A stretch of DNA of 64,000 nt, taken from assembly GCF_029761915.1 (NCBI RefSeq), contig NZ_CP121695.1, positions 3,377,501-3,441,500 of the forward strand, in the 5' to 3' direction. Made by a program: the position numbers and the translations under genes. Source of the DNA: Bradyrhizobium sp. CB1650 (GTDB lineage Bacteria > Pseudomonadota > Alphaproteobacteria > Rhizobiales > Xanthobacteraceae). The notes below the pieces were generated by a model. That model saw only the letters and a program-made list of their open reading frames with translations. It was not told where the DNA came from and did not search any database. The number at the start of each line of letters is the position of its first letter. Within the stretch, counting starts at the first letter, position 1. Positions 37,618-46,371 of the stretch are shown one piece after another.

Positions 37618-37653
37618 ACGGCCCGTCCGAGTAATCGGACGAGCCGTTTCGTT
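37618..37653 (+). terminator. Rho-independent terminator
   Basis: ACGGCCCGTCCGA (37618-37630) pairs, with one C-A bulge pair, with TCGGACGAGCCGT (37635-37647) over a GTAA tetraloop, followed by TTCGTTTG. It lies 36 bases after the glycosyltransferase stop. Confidence 0.8.
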
Positions 37654-37775
37654 TGCTCAATGCATGTGAACCAACCCATGGCCCGCCGATGACGATCACC
37701 GCGGGAACGCCAATGCGGGCATCATTGGTCCTCATTCACGTCCTTCGATCAGGCCGACTTCGGCCCGGCGAATCC

Positions 37776-38003
37776 TTACTGTTCGGTGCAGACCTTCGTG
37801 GTCTTGACGGCTGACTCGGCCTCGACCTTGGTCTTGTAGACGCCGTCGCCCACGACCGTCGTGGTGGTCGTCGTCGGCTTGGTATCGACAACGGTGCACT
37901 TCTTGGTGGTGGCATCGCGCACGATATAGAACTCGGCGGCGCTGGCAGCCTGCGTGCCGAGAACGAACGCGGCGAGGGCGCCGCAAACAATAAGCTTCTT
38001 CAT
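37776..38003 (-). CDS. Small exported Thr/Val-rich protein
   Basis: This 75-residue protein starts with the signal peptide MKKLIVCGALAAFVLGTQAA (cleavage after ASA near residue 23). The mature part AEFYIVRDATTKKCTVVDTK, TTTTTTVVGDGVYKTKVEAE and TTKVCTEQ has two cysteines likely to form a disulfide. GGAG eight bases upstream selects the ATG at 38003. It is a common type of alphaproteobacterial periplasmic protein without assigned function. Confidence 0.78.
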   Translation of the reverse strand: MKKLIVCGALAAFVLGTQAASAAEFYIVRDATTKKCTVVDTKPTTTTTTVVGDGVYKTKVEAESAVKTTKVCTEQ

Positions 38004-38227
38004 GTCCATCTCCTCCATTGGCGGTAGTCGTCGCCAACGGGGCCATAGCCGCGAAGTTCCGGTCGTTCAGGATTCCGAAGCACGCACGCGACCCATGCAA
38101 CCGCCATTTCTTCCCAACTGTTTGAAAACGAGACAGCCGCGGAAAGAGGGAGCATTGCCGCTTTTTCCCGATTCAGGAACTCCGGCGTACGTCGAATGTT
38201 GTTCACCATGCATTCGAGGAGTTTCAA

Positions 38228-38563
38228 ATGAACAAGCGTTTATTGTTGGTCACTGGCGCCGTTGTCGCGATCGCGACTTCGGCATTTGCGGCGGCGGCTT
38301 CGGCCGCCCCGCTCAATACCACCGCGATCGGTTCGGCAGAGGTTGCCAACGTCGACCAAGTCCGCCTGGTTTGCAACGAGTACGGTCGCTGCTTCCGGAC
38401 CCGCGGTCCGCGCTACGTGCAGCGCTATTACGGCGGCGACGACGGCTACGTGGTGCGCCGGAGCTACGGATACTACGGCGGGCCCGGCGATTACGATCGC
38501 GGGTACGGCTATTATGGCGGCGGGCCGAGCATAGGCTTCAGCTTCGGCACCGGCCGCTGGTAA
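38228..38563 (+). CDS. Exported Gly/Tyr-rich protein
   Basis: This 111-residue protein has a signal peptide (MNKRLLLVTGAVVAIATSAF, cleavage after ASA near residue 27), a short folded segment with two cysteines (VRLVCNEYGRCFRTRGPR) and a C-terminal Tyr/Gly repeat (SYGYYGGPGDYDRGYGYYGG). GAGGAGTTTCAA precedes the ATG. Such proteins are frequent in bradyrhizobia and are likely periplasmic or surface-located. The repeats could aid self-association. Confidence 0.8.
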   Translation: MNKRLLLVTGAVVAIATSAFAAAASAAPLNTTAIGSAEVANVDQVRLVCNEYGRCFRTRGPRYVQRYYGGDDGYVVRRSYGYYGGPGDYDRGYGYYGGGPSIGFSFGTGRW

Positions 38564-38675
38564 CTGATAAATGAATGGGGGGCCGTCCTCTGGGGCGGTC
38601 CTCCTTCGGCTGTGCGGAAACGCCGGGCCTTAGTGCCGTGCACTCTGCGCAAGGGCCGGACATAGGTGAGAATTG

Positions 38676-38927
38676 GTGAAGATCCTCTCTCATTCCGAAA
38701 GTCACATCGTCCAACTGGATGATGGCTCGCGATGGCGGATTTTTCCCGGAGATCTAGACATTACCCTGGGTTGGAATCCCGAGACGGAGCTGACCCTGGT
38801 GCCGATTGAGAGAGAGGACGAGGTGAGTTCTCACGCGCTGGTGAGTGAGGCGGGGACAGTCAGGGTGATCCCCGCCAGCGCAAATTGGCCTGCGGGAGAG
38901 GTGAAGTCCGCTCTCAAGGAAGGTTAG
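38676..38927 (+). CDS. Small hypothetical protein
   Basis: This 83-residue protein from GTG at 38676 (AGGTGAG upstream) reads KILSHSESHIVQLDDGSRWR, IFPGDLDITLGWNPETELTL and ALVSEAGTVRVIPASANWPA. The beta-rich text resembles the small 'LDDGSxW' proteins that recur in proteobacteria with a one-barrel fold. Function is unknown. A TTG one codon earlier is an alternative start. Confidence 0.68.
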   Translation: MKILSHSESHIVQLDDGSRWRIFPGDLDITLGWNPETELTLVPIEREDEVSSHALVSEAGTVRVIPASANWPAGEVKSALKEG

Positions 38928-39156
38928 ACGGCGAGCCCGCGTTCGTAGTCATCGACATGTCGTCTCACCGCGGCCATAGGCATCGCCGCCTAACCAGGTT
39001 GGCATCGAGGAATGGAACTAACAGGTTCGTCGGGCGTCGAATCTCTGCCTCCGGCACACCCCAAAAGCCCCAAGCCGGAGGAAAACCTATCCACTAGGTT
39101 GGCGGTCCTAATGCGCACTATAGCGCAAGGACCGTTTGCGCCCGGAGGAGGGAGCA

Positions 39157-39351
39157 ATGAGCAATCGCACATCGGATCGGAGGACGTCGACCGCGGCCGA
39201 ACGGGAAGCTCGAAAGGTCTTTAGAAACGCGGACGCCAAGGTAGCTGTGTCGGAATATGAACGCGCCCAACAGGCATTCCATGCAAACCGGAAGCGCCTG
39301 AGGGCGGAGCGGCTGGCTCGCGAGGCGGCGGCGAAACAGAAGAAGACCTAA
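39157..39351 (+). CDS. Small highly charged protein, paralogue of 52019-52216
   Basis: This 64-residue basic helical protein contains AAEREARKVFRNADAKVAVS then EYERAQQAFHANRKRLRAER and ends AREAAAKQKKT. GGAGGGAGCA lies directly before the ATG. The protein at 52019-52216 shares the same architecture (AAEREAQQAF, LSEYECAQNALHANFRRLRS, ERLRRESAAKD), so this is a small gene family. The charge pattern suggests binding to nucleic acid or to acidic protein, without proof. Confidence 0.7.
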   Translation: MSNRTSDRRTSTAAEREARKVFRNADAKVAVSEYERAQQAFHANRKRLRAERLAREAAAKQKKT

Positions 39352-39997
39352 TCGAGGCCCGCGATGGGTTTGCGCCGCCGGCCTCACCGGCCCAGGCTCG
39401 AGGCACTTGCCACGGTGACGCGCGGTTGGGCACACTGTGCATGAGCAACTGAACGGCAATCTGCGCGCGGTTGGGATCCCATGAACAGGCTTTACCCGCT
39501 GGTTCTGGAGCACCGGCTTTCCCGCCGTCGCCAACCCAATCTTCGCGGCGTGGCAAGCGGCTCCGCAAATTGCCGATCGTCGCCGAAGTCCTGCGGCGGG
39601 CATGACGACAACGGACGGACAACGCTTCGACCTCGCCGCATCCGCCCGCCGGAGACCACCTTGCCGAATGAGGCGCGGTATTGAGAACTGTCCTTTTGGA
39701 CGGTGATAAGTTCAGCACCCAAGTCGGTCGGCTCGATGTGGGTTCTTCGCGATATCCAGACCAATTGTCGAAATTGACTGCATAGCTTGCTCCTCCGAAT
39801 CGTGGGGGCCTCAAACGGCGCCCACTCCTTGGCACTCTCGTGCCTGTGGAGGAGCCGTCCACATGGGGTAATCGCGGGAGCGAGTCGCCCCTGAATCAGT
39901 CCCAACCGACAATGGAAGCTGGTGGCTGTTCCCCGATAGGATGGAAATACGGGCTCACGACTGGACGCCGGGCCCAAGCATCGAATGGAGAACAGCC
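39352..39997. other. Degenerate DNA ahead of an IS110 element
   Basis: No intact gene. On the minus strand, from an ATG at 39783 with AGGAGCAAGCT upstream, it reads MQSISTIGLDIAK, the typical beginning of an IS110-type transposase, but it fails within 25 codons. The rest shows no motif that I can identify. Confidence 0.45.
39705..39783 (-). pseudogene. 5' remnant of an IS110-type transposase gene
   Basis: MQSISTIGLDIAK matches the N-terminal catalytic strand of IS110 transposases (the first Asp of the DEDD set). The text then turns to unrelated residues and a stop. It is distinct from the complete IS110 gene on the opposite strand at 39998. Confidence 0.5.
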
Positions 39998-41023
39998 ATG
40001 GAAGAGTATATTGGTCTCGACGTGTCGATGAAAGAGACGGCAGTCTCGATCCGCCGAGCAGGTGAACGGATCTGGCGCGGCAAGTGCGCATCTGATCCCA
40101 GCATTGTCGCCGAGCTTATCCGCAAGCGGGCGCCATCCGTGAAACGCGTGGTATTCGAGACCGGACCGCTGTCGGTATGGTTCTATCATTCTCTGCGCAC
40201 CGAAGGGTTGCCGGCGATCTGCATCGATGCGCGCCATGCTAAAGCGGCGCTCGATATGGCAACGAATAAGACGGACGCGAACGACGCCGATGGTCTGGCG
40301 CAGCTCGCGGAAGTCGGGTTCTTTCGTGAGGTGCGTGTGAAGGGCTTCGACAGCATGCTGACCCGCACGCTTGTCGCAGCGCGGACGCGGCTGGTCCGAA
40401 TCACTACCGAGCTTTCCAACCAGATCCGCGGTGTCATGAAAACCTTCGGTCTGCTCGTTCCCGCCGGAAAGGGAAGCACCTTCGAGAAGAATGTGCGGAG
40501 CCTTCTTGCCGACCAGGACGGACTTGCATCCATCGTGCTGCCGATGCTGGAAGCCTGGCGCGGCATTCGCCTCCGCGCCGCCGAACTCGGACGCCAATTG
40601 GTGCGGGACGCGCGCAAGAGTCAGGCTTGCCGCATCCTCATGTCGATTCCTGGCATCGGTGCGATCACCGCAACCTCCTTTACCACAGCAATTGAGGAGC
40701 CTGACAACTTCAGGAAGTCCCGATCTGTCGGTGCGTGGATCGGGCTAACAACGCGCCGCTACCAATCCGGAGAAGTCGATTATGACGGCCATATATCCCG
40801 ACGTGGCGACCACAATTTGCGAGGGCTTCTCTACGAAGCGGCGGCGGTCATTCTGACGCGCAGCTCAACTCACAGCACGCTGCGCACGTGGGGTCTGCAG
40901 CTCCGGGAGAGGATCGGCTTCAAAAGAGCTGCCGTGGCTGTGGCGCGCAAACTGGCGGTAATAATGCATACGATGCTTAAGACCGGCGAGCTGTTTAACC
41001 CGAATGCCGGAGCCGCCGCATAA
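39998..41023 (+). CDS. IS110-family transposase
   Basis: This 341-residue DEDD transposase has an N-terminal RuvC-like domain: EEYIGLDVSMKETAVSIRR, VVFETGPLSVWFYHSLR (Glu), and KTDANDADGLAQLA (Asp pair). It also has a C-terminal transposase_20 domain: ILMSIPGIGAITATSFTTAI, then VGAWIGLTTRRYQSGEVD and RRGDHNLRGLLYEAAAV with the conserved Ser/Gly helices. IS110 elements move with a bridge RNA from their ends. The flanking non-coding DNA (39784-39997 or 41024-41200) is where such an RNA would lie. The protein looks complete and may be active. It belongs to a different subgroup from the IS110 gene at 63472. Confidence 0.92.
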   Translation: MEEYIGLDVSMKETAVSIRRAGERIWRGKCASDPSIVAELIRKRAPSVKRVVFETGPLSVWFYHSLRTEGLPAICIDARHAKAALDMATNKTDANDADGLAQLAEVGFFREVRVKGFDSMLTRTLVAARTRLVRITTELSNQIRGVMKTFGLLVPAGKGSTFEKNVRSLLADQDGLASIVLPMLEAWRGIRLRAAELGRQLVRDARKSQACRILMSIPGIGAITATSFTTAIEEPDNFRKSRSVGAWIGLTTRRYQSGEVDYDGHISRRGDHNLRGLLYEAAAVILTRSSTHSTLRTWGLQLRERIGFKRAAVAVARKLAVIMHTMLKTGELFNPNAGAAA

Positions 41024-41375
41024 GTCCAGATCGCGTTCGGAACCCGAACGCCTAAGGCGTCCCTGCCGGGACGTGAGCCGAGCCATTCCGCTGATGCTGT
41101 TGCATTGCTGACTCAGCAAAGTGCGTCGTCCACATTGAAGGCTCGTCCCGCGAAGCTCCATCATGCGGCGGCTGATGCCGACCGCGAAGACAACCATGCA
41201 CCCGGCAGTGTCTCCTCAGGGATTATATGCTTGACGCCCCGGCAGCGATTAGACAACAGCATCAAGAGCAGACCAATTCTAACCTGGCTGCCGCGGGAGC
41301 GAATGCTCAAGCAAGAAACGCAGCATTTCACTCGTGGCGTCCGGTCGTCGCGGATCAAGGGCTGCCTCCCGAGGA
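41024..41375. other. Right flank of IS110, no gene
   Basis: It contains a short palindrome ACGCCTAAGGCGT near 41049 and a small hairpin-forming GTCCCTGCCGGGAC just after it. These could belong to the element's right end or bridge RNA region. No protein-coding signal is seen. Confidence 0.4.
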
Positions 41376-42659
41376 TCAGGCCCTGGATAGGACTGCGATT
41401 GCACGATCGAGTTGAGGATCACCTGGACGCATGGAGACCGGGCCGGCTTGGACCTCGATCGTGGGAGCGACCCCTACGCCCTCCAGCCGCTCGCCGTCGA
41501 CCTGCACGTCCTCGACCGCGAGCAACAGCAAGCCGCCGCCAATAAGGAATGCCGTCGCAGCGAGGACAGCCCCCTCGGTCCGGCTGCCGATGACCTCGCC
41601 AAGCCGATACTTCTTGAAGCCATAGGCAAGAATCTCCTTGCCGCTGCGGGTGTCACCGTTGACAAGCATGGCGACAGGCTTGCGCCACTTCACGTTCTCG
41701 AGTTCGCTGGCGCCATTGCGATCAGTGACCTGCATCGTCGGCGCCCGCGTGTTGAACAAATCAAGATACTCGGGGATCGCGCCGCCCCAGCCATCGCGCA
41801 GGTCCCAGATGAGCGCGTCGGCGTCGTTCAGCGGACTTTGCGATAGAAGATGCTGGAGCGTCCGCTGATACACGGAGCCAGCGTAGCACCAGACATGTAC
41901 ATAGCCGATGCTTCGGCCGTTGGTCCGTATGATACGGGCACTGGCCTTCAGGCCGTCCAAGAACATTTTGTTGGGCTCAATATCGACCGGGGTAACCGAT
42001 ATTTGCATAAACGCGCCGGCACGACGCAGCCCCAGCACAACTTCCTTGCCGACCTTGCCACGGAATGACTGTACCGGCTGAAACGCTGCACCATCGGCGA
42101 GGACGATCACATCGCCAGCGAGCAGGCCGGCTTGTTGGGCTGACGTGCCTTCTATAACACCGGTGATCATGTTGCGACCCTGCATGTCGAGACGCGAGAG
42201 GACGCCAATGCCGGGATAGGAGATACGGCCACTTGGAAAAACACGTTCCAGTCCGCGCCGCCTTAACGCACCAGCAAAGATATCGGAAAGCTGGTAGTAC
42301 TCTGGTTCGTACGGTGTGTAGTAGCGGGTGTGCGAAGCATGCAGCTCGGAGAGCATGCTATTAATGACGCCGGCCAGCGCCTCTTCGGAACTCGCCCGCG
42401 AGGCGTCCGGCAAGTAACGTTCCCGGACCGCCGACCAATCGAGCCCGTGCAGGTGCGGATCGTAGAACCGGTCTCGTACGGTCCGCCATACTTCCTCGAA
42501 CGTGGCGATGCGTGCGGGCACGGCTTGGGCTGTGGCCGAATCGGCTGCTTCTTGCGGCTCGGCCCGCAACACCGTTGGAGCCAGAGCTGATGCCGTGGCC
42601 ATTGACGTGAGCCGCAAAAAGTGGCGGCGCGACAGTGCTGAGTTGATTACCTTCCTCAT
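41376..42659 (-). CDS. Tat-exported S41-family peptidase
   Basis: This 427-residue C-terminal-processing-type serine peptidase has a twin-arginine signal (SRRHFLRLTSMATASALAPT), a helical N-terminal domain (FEEVWRTVRDRFYDPHLHGL), a PDZ-like domain (SGRISYPGIGVLSRLDMQGR to QQAGLLAGDVIVLADG), and the tail-protease domain with IWDLRDGWGGAIPEYLDLF and NGDTRSGKEILAYGFKKY carrying the presumed nucleophile Ser. In CtpA-type enzymes a catalytic Lys follows in GxxTFGKG. Here the sequence is GSRTEGAVLA, without that Lys, so the active site differs or activity is reduced. I preferred the ATG at 42659 because the Tat signal starts there. Confidence 0.85.
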   Translation of the reverse strand: MRKVINSALSRRHFLRLTSMATASALAPTVLRAEPQEAADSATAQAVPARIATFEEVWRTVRDRFYDPHLHGLDWSAVRERYLPDASRASSEEALAGVINSMLSELHASHTRYYTPYEPEYYQLSDIFAGALRRRGLERVFPSGRISYPGIGVLSRLDMQGRNMITGVIEGTSAQQAGLLAGDVIVLADGAAFQPVQSFRGKVGKEVVLGLRRAGAFMQISVTPVDIEPNKMFLDGLKASARIIRTNGRSIGYVHVWCYAGSVYQRTLQHLLSQSPLNDADALIWDLRDGWGGAIPEYLDLFNTRAPTMQVTDRNGASELENVKWRKPVAMLVNGDTRSGKEILAYGFKKYRLGEVIGSRTEGAVLAATAFLIGGGLLLLAVEDVQVDGERLEGVGVAPTIEVQAGPVSMRPGDPQLDRAIAVLSRA

Positions 42660-43017
42660 CGTGCAACCTTGCGATGGAGCTCGTCGCTGCGCATCAGGTT
42701 GGAACGTGATGGTGAACAAGCTCTGGGTCAACTTTCACGGTGTCTGCCTGGTCGGAGATGTATAGCCTGGCGGTTTTGAGACTGCATCCGATCGTTCGGA
42801 CTGACAGTGAAACAGCATAGAGGGATTGCCAGAAAGATCCGAAGAGGTATGGGCGTTTATTACGCATTTTTGAGATACCTCGGGGCGTCTCGTCATTGCA
42901 GTTCGCAGCTGGTTCCGCGGCGCACTTTTGCGCAGCCCCCCGCGGCATCTTCTCGCCTTTGTGCGAGAGGATGCCTATGTTGCGGAGTACAGGCAGCGGC
43001 CCCAAAGCGACAATGGT
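42660..43017. other. Divergent intergenic region
   Basis: It separates the S41 peptidase gene (minus) and the Rieske gene (plus). An in-frame TTG at 42928 could extend the Rieske protein by 30 residues, but these look unstructured and there is no ribosome site. No other feature is evident. Confidence 0.4.
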
Positions 43018-44805
43018 ATGCTTATGGACGCGCCTAGCAAGGAATTTGCGCTGGCGGGCAGCCTCGAGGAGCTAAAGATCAAGGGGCGGCTCGTCGTGCA
43101 CGGTGGCCATCGTCCGATCCTCGTCATCTACGACCGCGGGCGTGTCTTCGCCCTCGACAATCGGTGCCCGCACATGGGCTTCCCGCTCGAGCGCGGCAGC
43201 GTCGAGGACGGCATCTTGACCTGTCACTGGCACCACGCTCGCTTCGATCTCGAAAGCGGCTGCACCTTCGACCTCTGGGCGGACGACGTGCCAATCTGCC
43301 CGGTCGAGGTGCGCAATGGTGACGTCTGGGCGAAGACCACGTTGACTCATGCCGATCCCGCCGCGCACTGGCATCAGCGGCTTGCGAACGGGCTCGCCCA
43401 CGACCTCGGCCTCGTCATTGCCAAGGCAATGCATGGTCAGCTCGCGGCCGGCGTACCGCCGGCCGAAATCGTACGGAAGGTGGCGCTGTTCGGGGCGCAA
43501 AATCGCGACGGCTGGAGCGTAGGTCTTACGATTCTTACGGCACTCGCCAATATCCTGCCTGTACTGCCGGAGGAGGAAGCCTATCTCGCTCTATTCCACG
43601 GCGCACGCCGCGTGGCGGCGGACTGCGACGGCGAGGCGCCGCGGCGGGAACGCGCGCCGCTTGGAAGCCGGCCGGATCCGGCCGCGCTCAAAGGCTGGCT
43701 GCGGCGTTGGACAAACGTGCGCCATCGCGAGGCGGCCGAGCGCACCCTGCTCACGGCGATTGCGGCCGGCTTCTCCCCGGCTGAACTCGCCGATGCCCTG
43801 TTCGCCGCCGAGACCGAGCGGGCGTTCGCCGACACCGGGCACTCGCTCGACTTCATCAACAAGGCGTTCGAGTGCCTCGACCTGATCGGCTGGCGACACG
43901 CGGCGGCTCTGCTGCCGACTGTCGTCGGCCAGATGGTCGCGGCCCGTGGCGCCGAGGAATCAACTGCCTGGCGCCAGCCCGTTGACCTTGTTGCGTTGTG
44001 TGAGGAATCAACCAGCGAACTCGCGGACCTGTTCGCTGCCGGATGCGGCTCGCGTGACTGGTCGGGCCACACCGCACTGGCTCAAGAGCTGCTCGGTGAC
44101 GATCCGGCCAGGATCGTTGACGCGCTCAAGGAGGCGATCCGCGCCGGCGCGGCTCCTGCTGACCTTGGCCAATCCCTCGCGTACGCGGCAGCGCTCAGGG
44201 TGGCGCGCTTCGGCAATGCCAACGAGCACGCCGACTGGGAGACGGCGCATCACGTCTTCACCTACGCCAACGCAGTCCATCAGATGCTGACGCGGATCGG
44301 GACTGCCAACGTCGATACTCACGTCACGGCCGTCCGCGGCGTATTGCACGGAGCGATGGCGCTCTACCTTGCTCGCCATCTCAATGTGCCGCCAGCGCGC
44401 ATTCCGGGCGACGGCGGCGAGCAGCTCGATGATCTGCCCGCGGATCCAGAGACGATCGGCGCCGCCTTGCTCGACGCCTTCGACCGGCAGAGACAGGTCG
44501 ATCTCGCTGCAAGCCTGGTGGCACGGCATCTCACGCTCGGCCATTCGCCGCAGGCGCTGATCGCCACGCTCGCGCATGCGGTGCTGCGCGAAGATGCAGG
44601 CTTCCATGCGTATCAGATGCTGGAGGCGGGCGTGCGGCAATTCGGCGCCTGGGGCGACACGGACGAGGGCCGGCACATCCTCATCGCGGTTGCCCGCTAT
44701 CTGGCGGCCCATTCGCCGACCGAACGCGCGTCACTGCAGACAGCCGACATCGCCTGCCGCTTGATGCGGGGTGGGGAGCTGCATCAAGAGGCCGGATCGT
44801 CCTGA
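43018..44805 (+). CDS. Rieske [2Fe-2S] protein with a long helical C-terminal region
   Basis: This 595-residue protein has an N-terminal Rieske domain of about 110 residues. Its cluster ligands are clear in NRCPHMGFPLERG (Cys, His) and LTCHWHHARFDLESGC (Cys, His), as in small ferredoxin subunits of ring-hydroxylating or assimilatory enzymes. The remaining 480 residues are almost entirely helical, with repeated AxxLxxAL patterns (GAQNRDGWSVGLTILTALAN, SLDFINKAFECLDLIGWRHA, AHHVFTYANAVHQMLTRIGT) and several conserved His, Trp and Tyr. I do not recognise the domain. It has no signal peptide. A redox partner function for an unknown enzyme, or a fused catalytic domain, is plausible. It faces the acetamidase/HupE-type operon. 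Confidence 0.82.
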   Translation: MLMDAPSKEFALAGSLEELKIKGRLVVHGGHRPILVIYDRGRVFALDNRCPHMGFPLERGSVEDGILTCHWHHARFDLESGCTFDLWADDVPICPVEVRNGDVWAKTTLTHADPAAHWHQRLANGLAHDLGLVIAKAMHGQLAAGVPPAEIVRKVALFGAQNRDGWSVGLTILTALANILPVLPEEEAYLALFHGARRVAADCDGEAPRRERAPLGSRPDPAALKGWLRRWTNVRHREAAERTLLTAIAAGFSPAELADALFAAETERAFADTGHSLDFINKAFECLDLIGWRHAAALLPTVVGQMVAARGAEESTAWRQPVDLVALCEESTSELADLFAAGCGSRDWSGHTALAQELLGDDPARIVDALKEAIRAGAAPADLGQSLAYAAALRVARFGNANEHADWETAHHVFTYANAVHQMLTRIGTANVDTHVTAVRGVLHGAMALYLARHLNVPPARIPGDGGEQLDDLPADPETIGAALLDAFDRQRQVDLAASLVARHLTLGHSPQALIATLAHAVLREDAGFHAYQMLEAGVRQFGAWGDTDEGRHILIAVARYLAAHSPTERASLQTADIACRLMRGGELHQEAGSS

Positions 44806-44860
44806 CGTCACGCGCTGAGGGCGCACTAAAGGCGATCTGAAGTGACAAAAGCCTGCGCCG

Positions 44861-45015
44861 GTGAGCCGTCTTCCGGCAGTTCGCCTTCGAATTCCGGCAT
44901 CGCAGTCGATCGGCGTCGTCACGTTCAACGGCGACCAGCAGCGCCTGATCGAGAACCATGCCCGCCGCAGCGACCCGTCATCGGAGGCCCATTTCGACCG
45001 CGTGGTCGCGGCCGG
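44861..45015 (+). pseudogene. Fragment of a large DUF4011-type helicase
   Basis: QSIGVVTFNGDQQRLIENHA then RRSDPSSEAHFDRV matches a motif block near the C-terminus of large superfamily 1 helicase-like proteins (the SIGVVTFN-x-xQxxLIE segment). Nothing of the flanking helicase motifs remains within reach, and the frame continues as random sequence. It is a small relic of a gene of well over 1500 codons. Confidence 0.5.
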
Positions 45016-45156
45016 GCAACAATGTTGTACGAGGAGACGCCTCGGGTCGGCGTTGATCCGAAGCAGTAGGGCATCCTTGACGAGATCGGTCGCCGCCGGT
45101 CCTAGACAAAGACCAGGGCCGGATTGCACATGGCGCTAAAGCAACTGGCCGATGCT

Positions 45157-46371
45157 TCAGGGGAGCACGGTGCGTACCATGAGCCAGTAAAGCCCGGCCG
45201 ACAAGATCGCCGCTGAACAGAAGTAGACCGCCGCCGGACGTCGTCCCTCGCGCGCCGCGGCGCGGTGACCGATCCGATCCGACCACAACAGAAGCGGAAA
45301 GATGAGGGCCACGATCACGACCTGCCCAATCTCCACGCCGATGTTGAAAGCCGCGAGGGCGGGCACCGCCGCGTTCGCTGGCAGCCCGATCTCCTGCAGC
45401 GCGCTGGCGAAGCCGAAGCCGTGAATGAGCCCGAAAACGAATGTCACCCGCCAGCGACCGTCCACATTGCGCGAGAAAAAGTTCTCGGCCGCTACAAACA
45501 TGATCGTTGCGGCGATCGCGGGTTCGACGATGGCGCTTGGGATTACGACAACTTGCAGCGCAGCAAGGGACAGCGTGATCGAGTGAGCAATCGTGAAGGC
45601 GGTGACGATCTTGATCACCGGCCACAAATGATCCGCCCAAAGCACGATCGCGGTAAGGAATGCGATGTGATCGTAGCCGAGAAAGATGTGCTCGATACCG
45701 GCCTGGACGAACCGCCCGATCACCTGGAGCACCGACGACCCCGCACCGGACAGAGCGACCTCGGGCGCTCTGCTGTCGAGGGCAAGCTCGCGCTCGCCGC
45801 TCTCGGTTGCGATGACAGCCAGATGTCGTGCGCTAGGATCAACGTCGTGAAACAGGGTCGCGCGATAACGCAGCTCGCCGCCATCCAATGGACAGGTCCA
45901 TGCCACCGTCACCCGAACGTGGGTGTCGGCCGGCAGTGCCGTTCCTGGCCTAGGCGCGCATTGCTGCCTGCCGGCAAAGACTGCAACGTGGTCGCCAATG
46001 TAGGTGAGCACTGACGGCGCCATGACCGCAAGGGCCAAACGGTTAACCTCGCCCGACCCCGCGTCGGTGATTCGAATCCCGGCCGCCTTTTCGTAGTCGC
46101 GACCAAGCGCGTTGATTTCCACTTCGACCGTGCGGCCGTGGATCACGATGCGCGAGGTGCTGACTCCGGCATAGTGCGCCTGCGCCTCCCAAGTGGCGAC
46201 GGTAGCGACGCCAACGCTGGCTAGGGCAAGCCAGGCGCGAGACACGGTCACGGCAAGACCACTGTTGAGTCGAGCACGGCCTGGGCGCATCCGGAGGCTT
46301 TGTATGGAGCGCGTTCGCCGGAGTTCCCAGTTCATTGGCGTCGCTGGCGCCGGTCGCCAGTCACTCGGCAC
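45157..46371 (-). CDS. HupE/UreJ-type membrane protein
   Basis: A signal peptide ends in WEAQAHYAG. About 150 periplasmic beta-rich residues follow, then the HupE/UreJ_2 membrane domain with six spans and its signature histidines: AGIEHIFLGYDHIAFLTAIV, KIVTAFTIAHSITLSLAAL, and VTFVFGLIHGFGFASAL. HupE/UreJ proteins are nickel or cobalt permeases or metal-related accessory proteins, and the long N-terminal domain is the variant found without hydrogenase genes. The GTG at 46371 overlaps the upstream gene by 11 bases, giving 404 residues. ATGs at 46335 or 46290 (just before the signal peptide) are more conservative choices. It is last in a four-gene operon with a formamidase-like enzyme. Confidence 0.82.
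   Translation of the reverse strand: MPSDWRPAPATPMNWELRRTRSIQSLRMRPGRARLNSGLAVTVSRAWLALASVGVATVATWEAQAHYAGVSTSRIVIHGRTVEVEINALGRDYEKAAGIRITDAGSGEVNRLALAVMAPSVLTYIGDHVAVFAGRQQCAPRPGTALPADTHVRVTVAWTCPLDGGELRYRATLFHDVDPSARHLAVIATESGERELALDSRAPEVALSGAGSSVLQVIGRFVQAGIEHIFLGYDHIAFLTAIVLWADHLWPVIKIVTAFTIAHSITLSLAALQVVVIPSAIVEPAIAATIMFVAAENFFSRNVDGRWRVTFVFGLIHGFGFASALQEIGLPANAAVPALAAFNIGVEIGQVVIVALIFPLLLWSDRIGHRAAAREGRRPAAVYFCSAAILSAGLYWLMVRTVLP

Noticed and set aside
38564..38640. Terminator-like GC-rich sequence after the Gly/Tyr-rich protein gene
   Set aside because: The apparent arms are direct, not inverted, repeats, so no stable stem forms.
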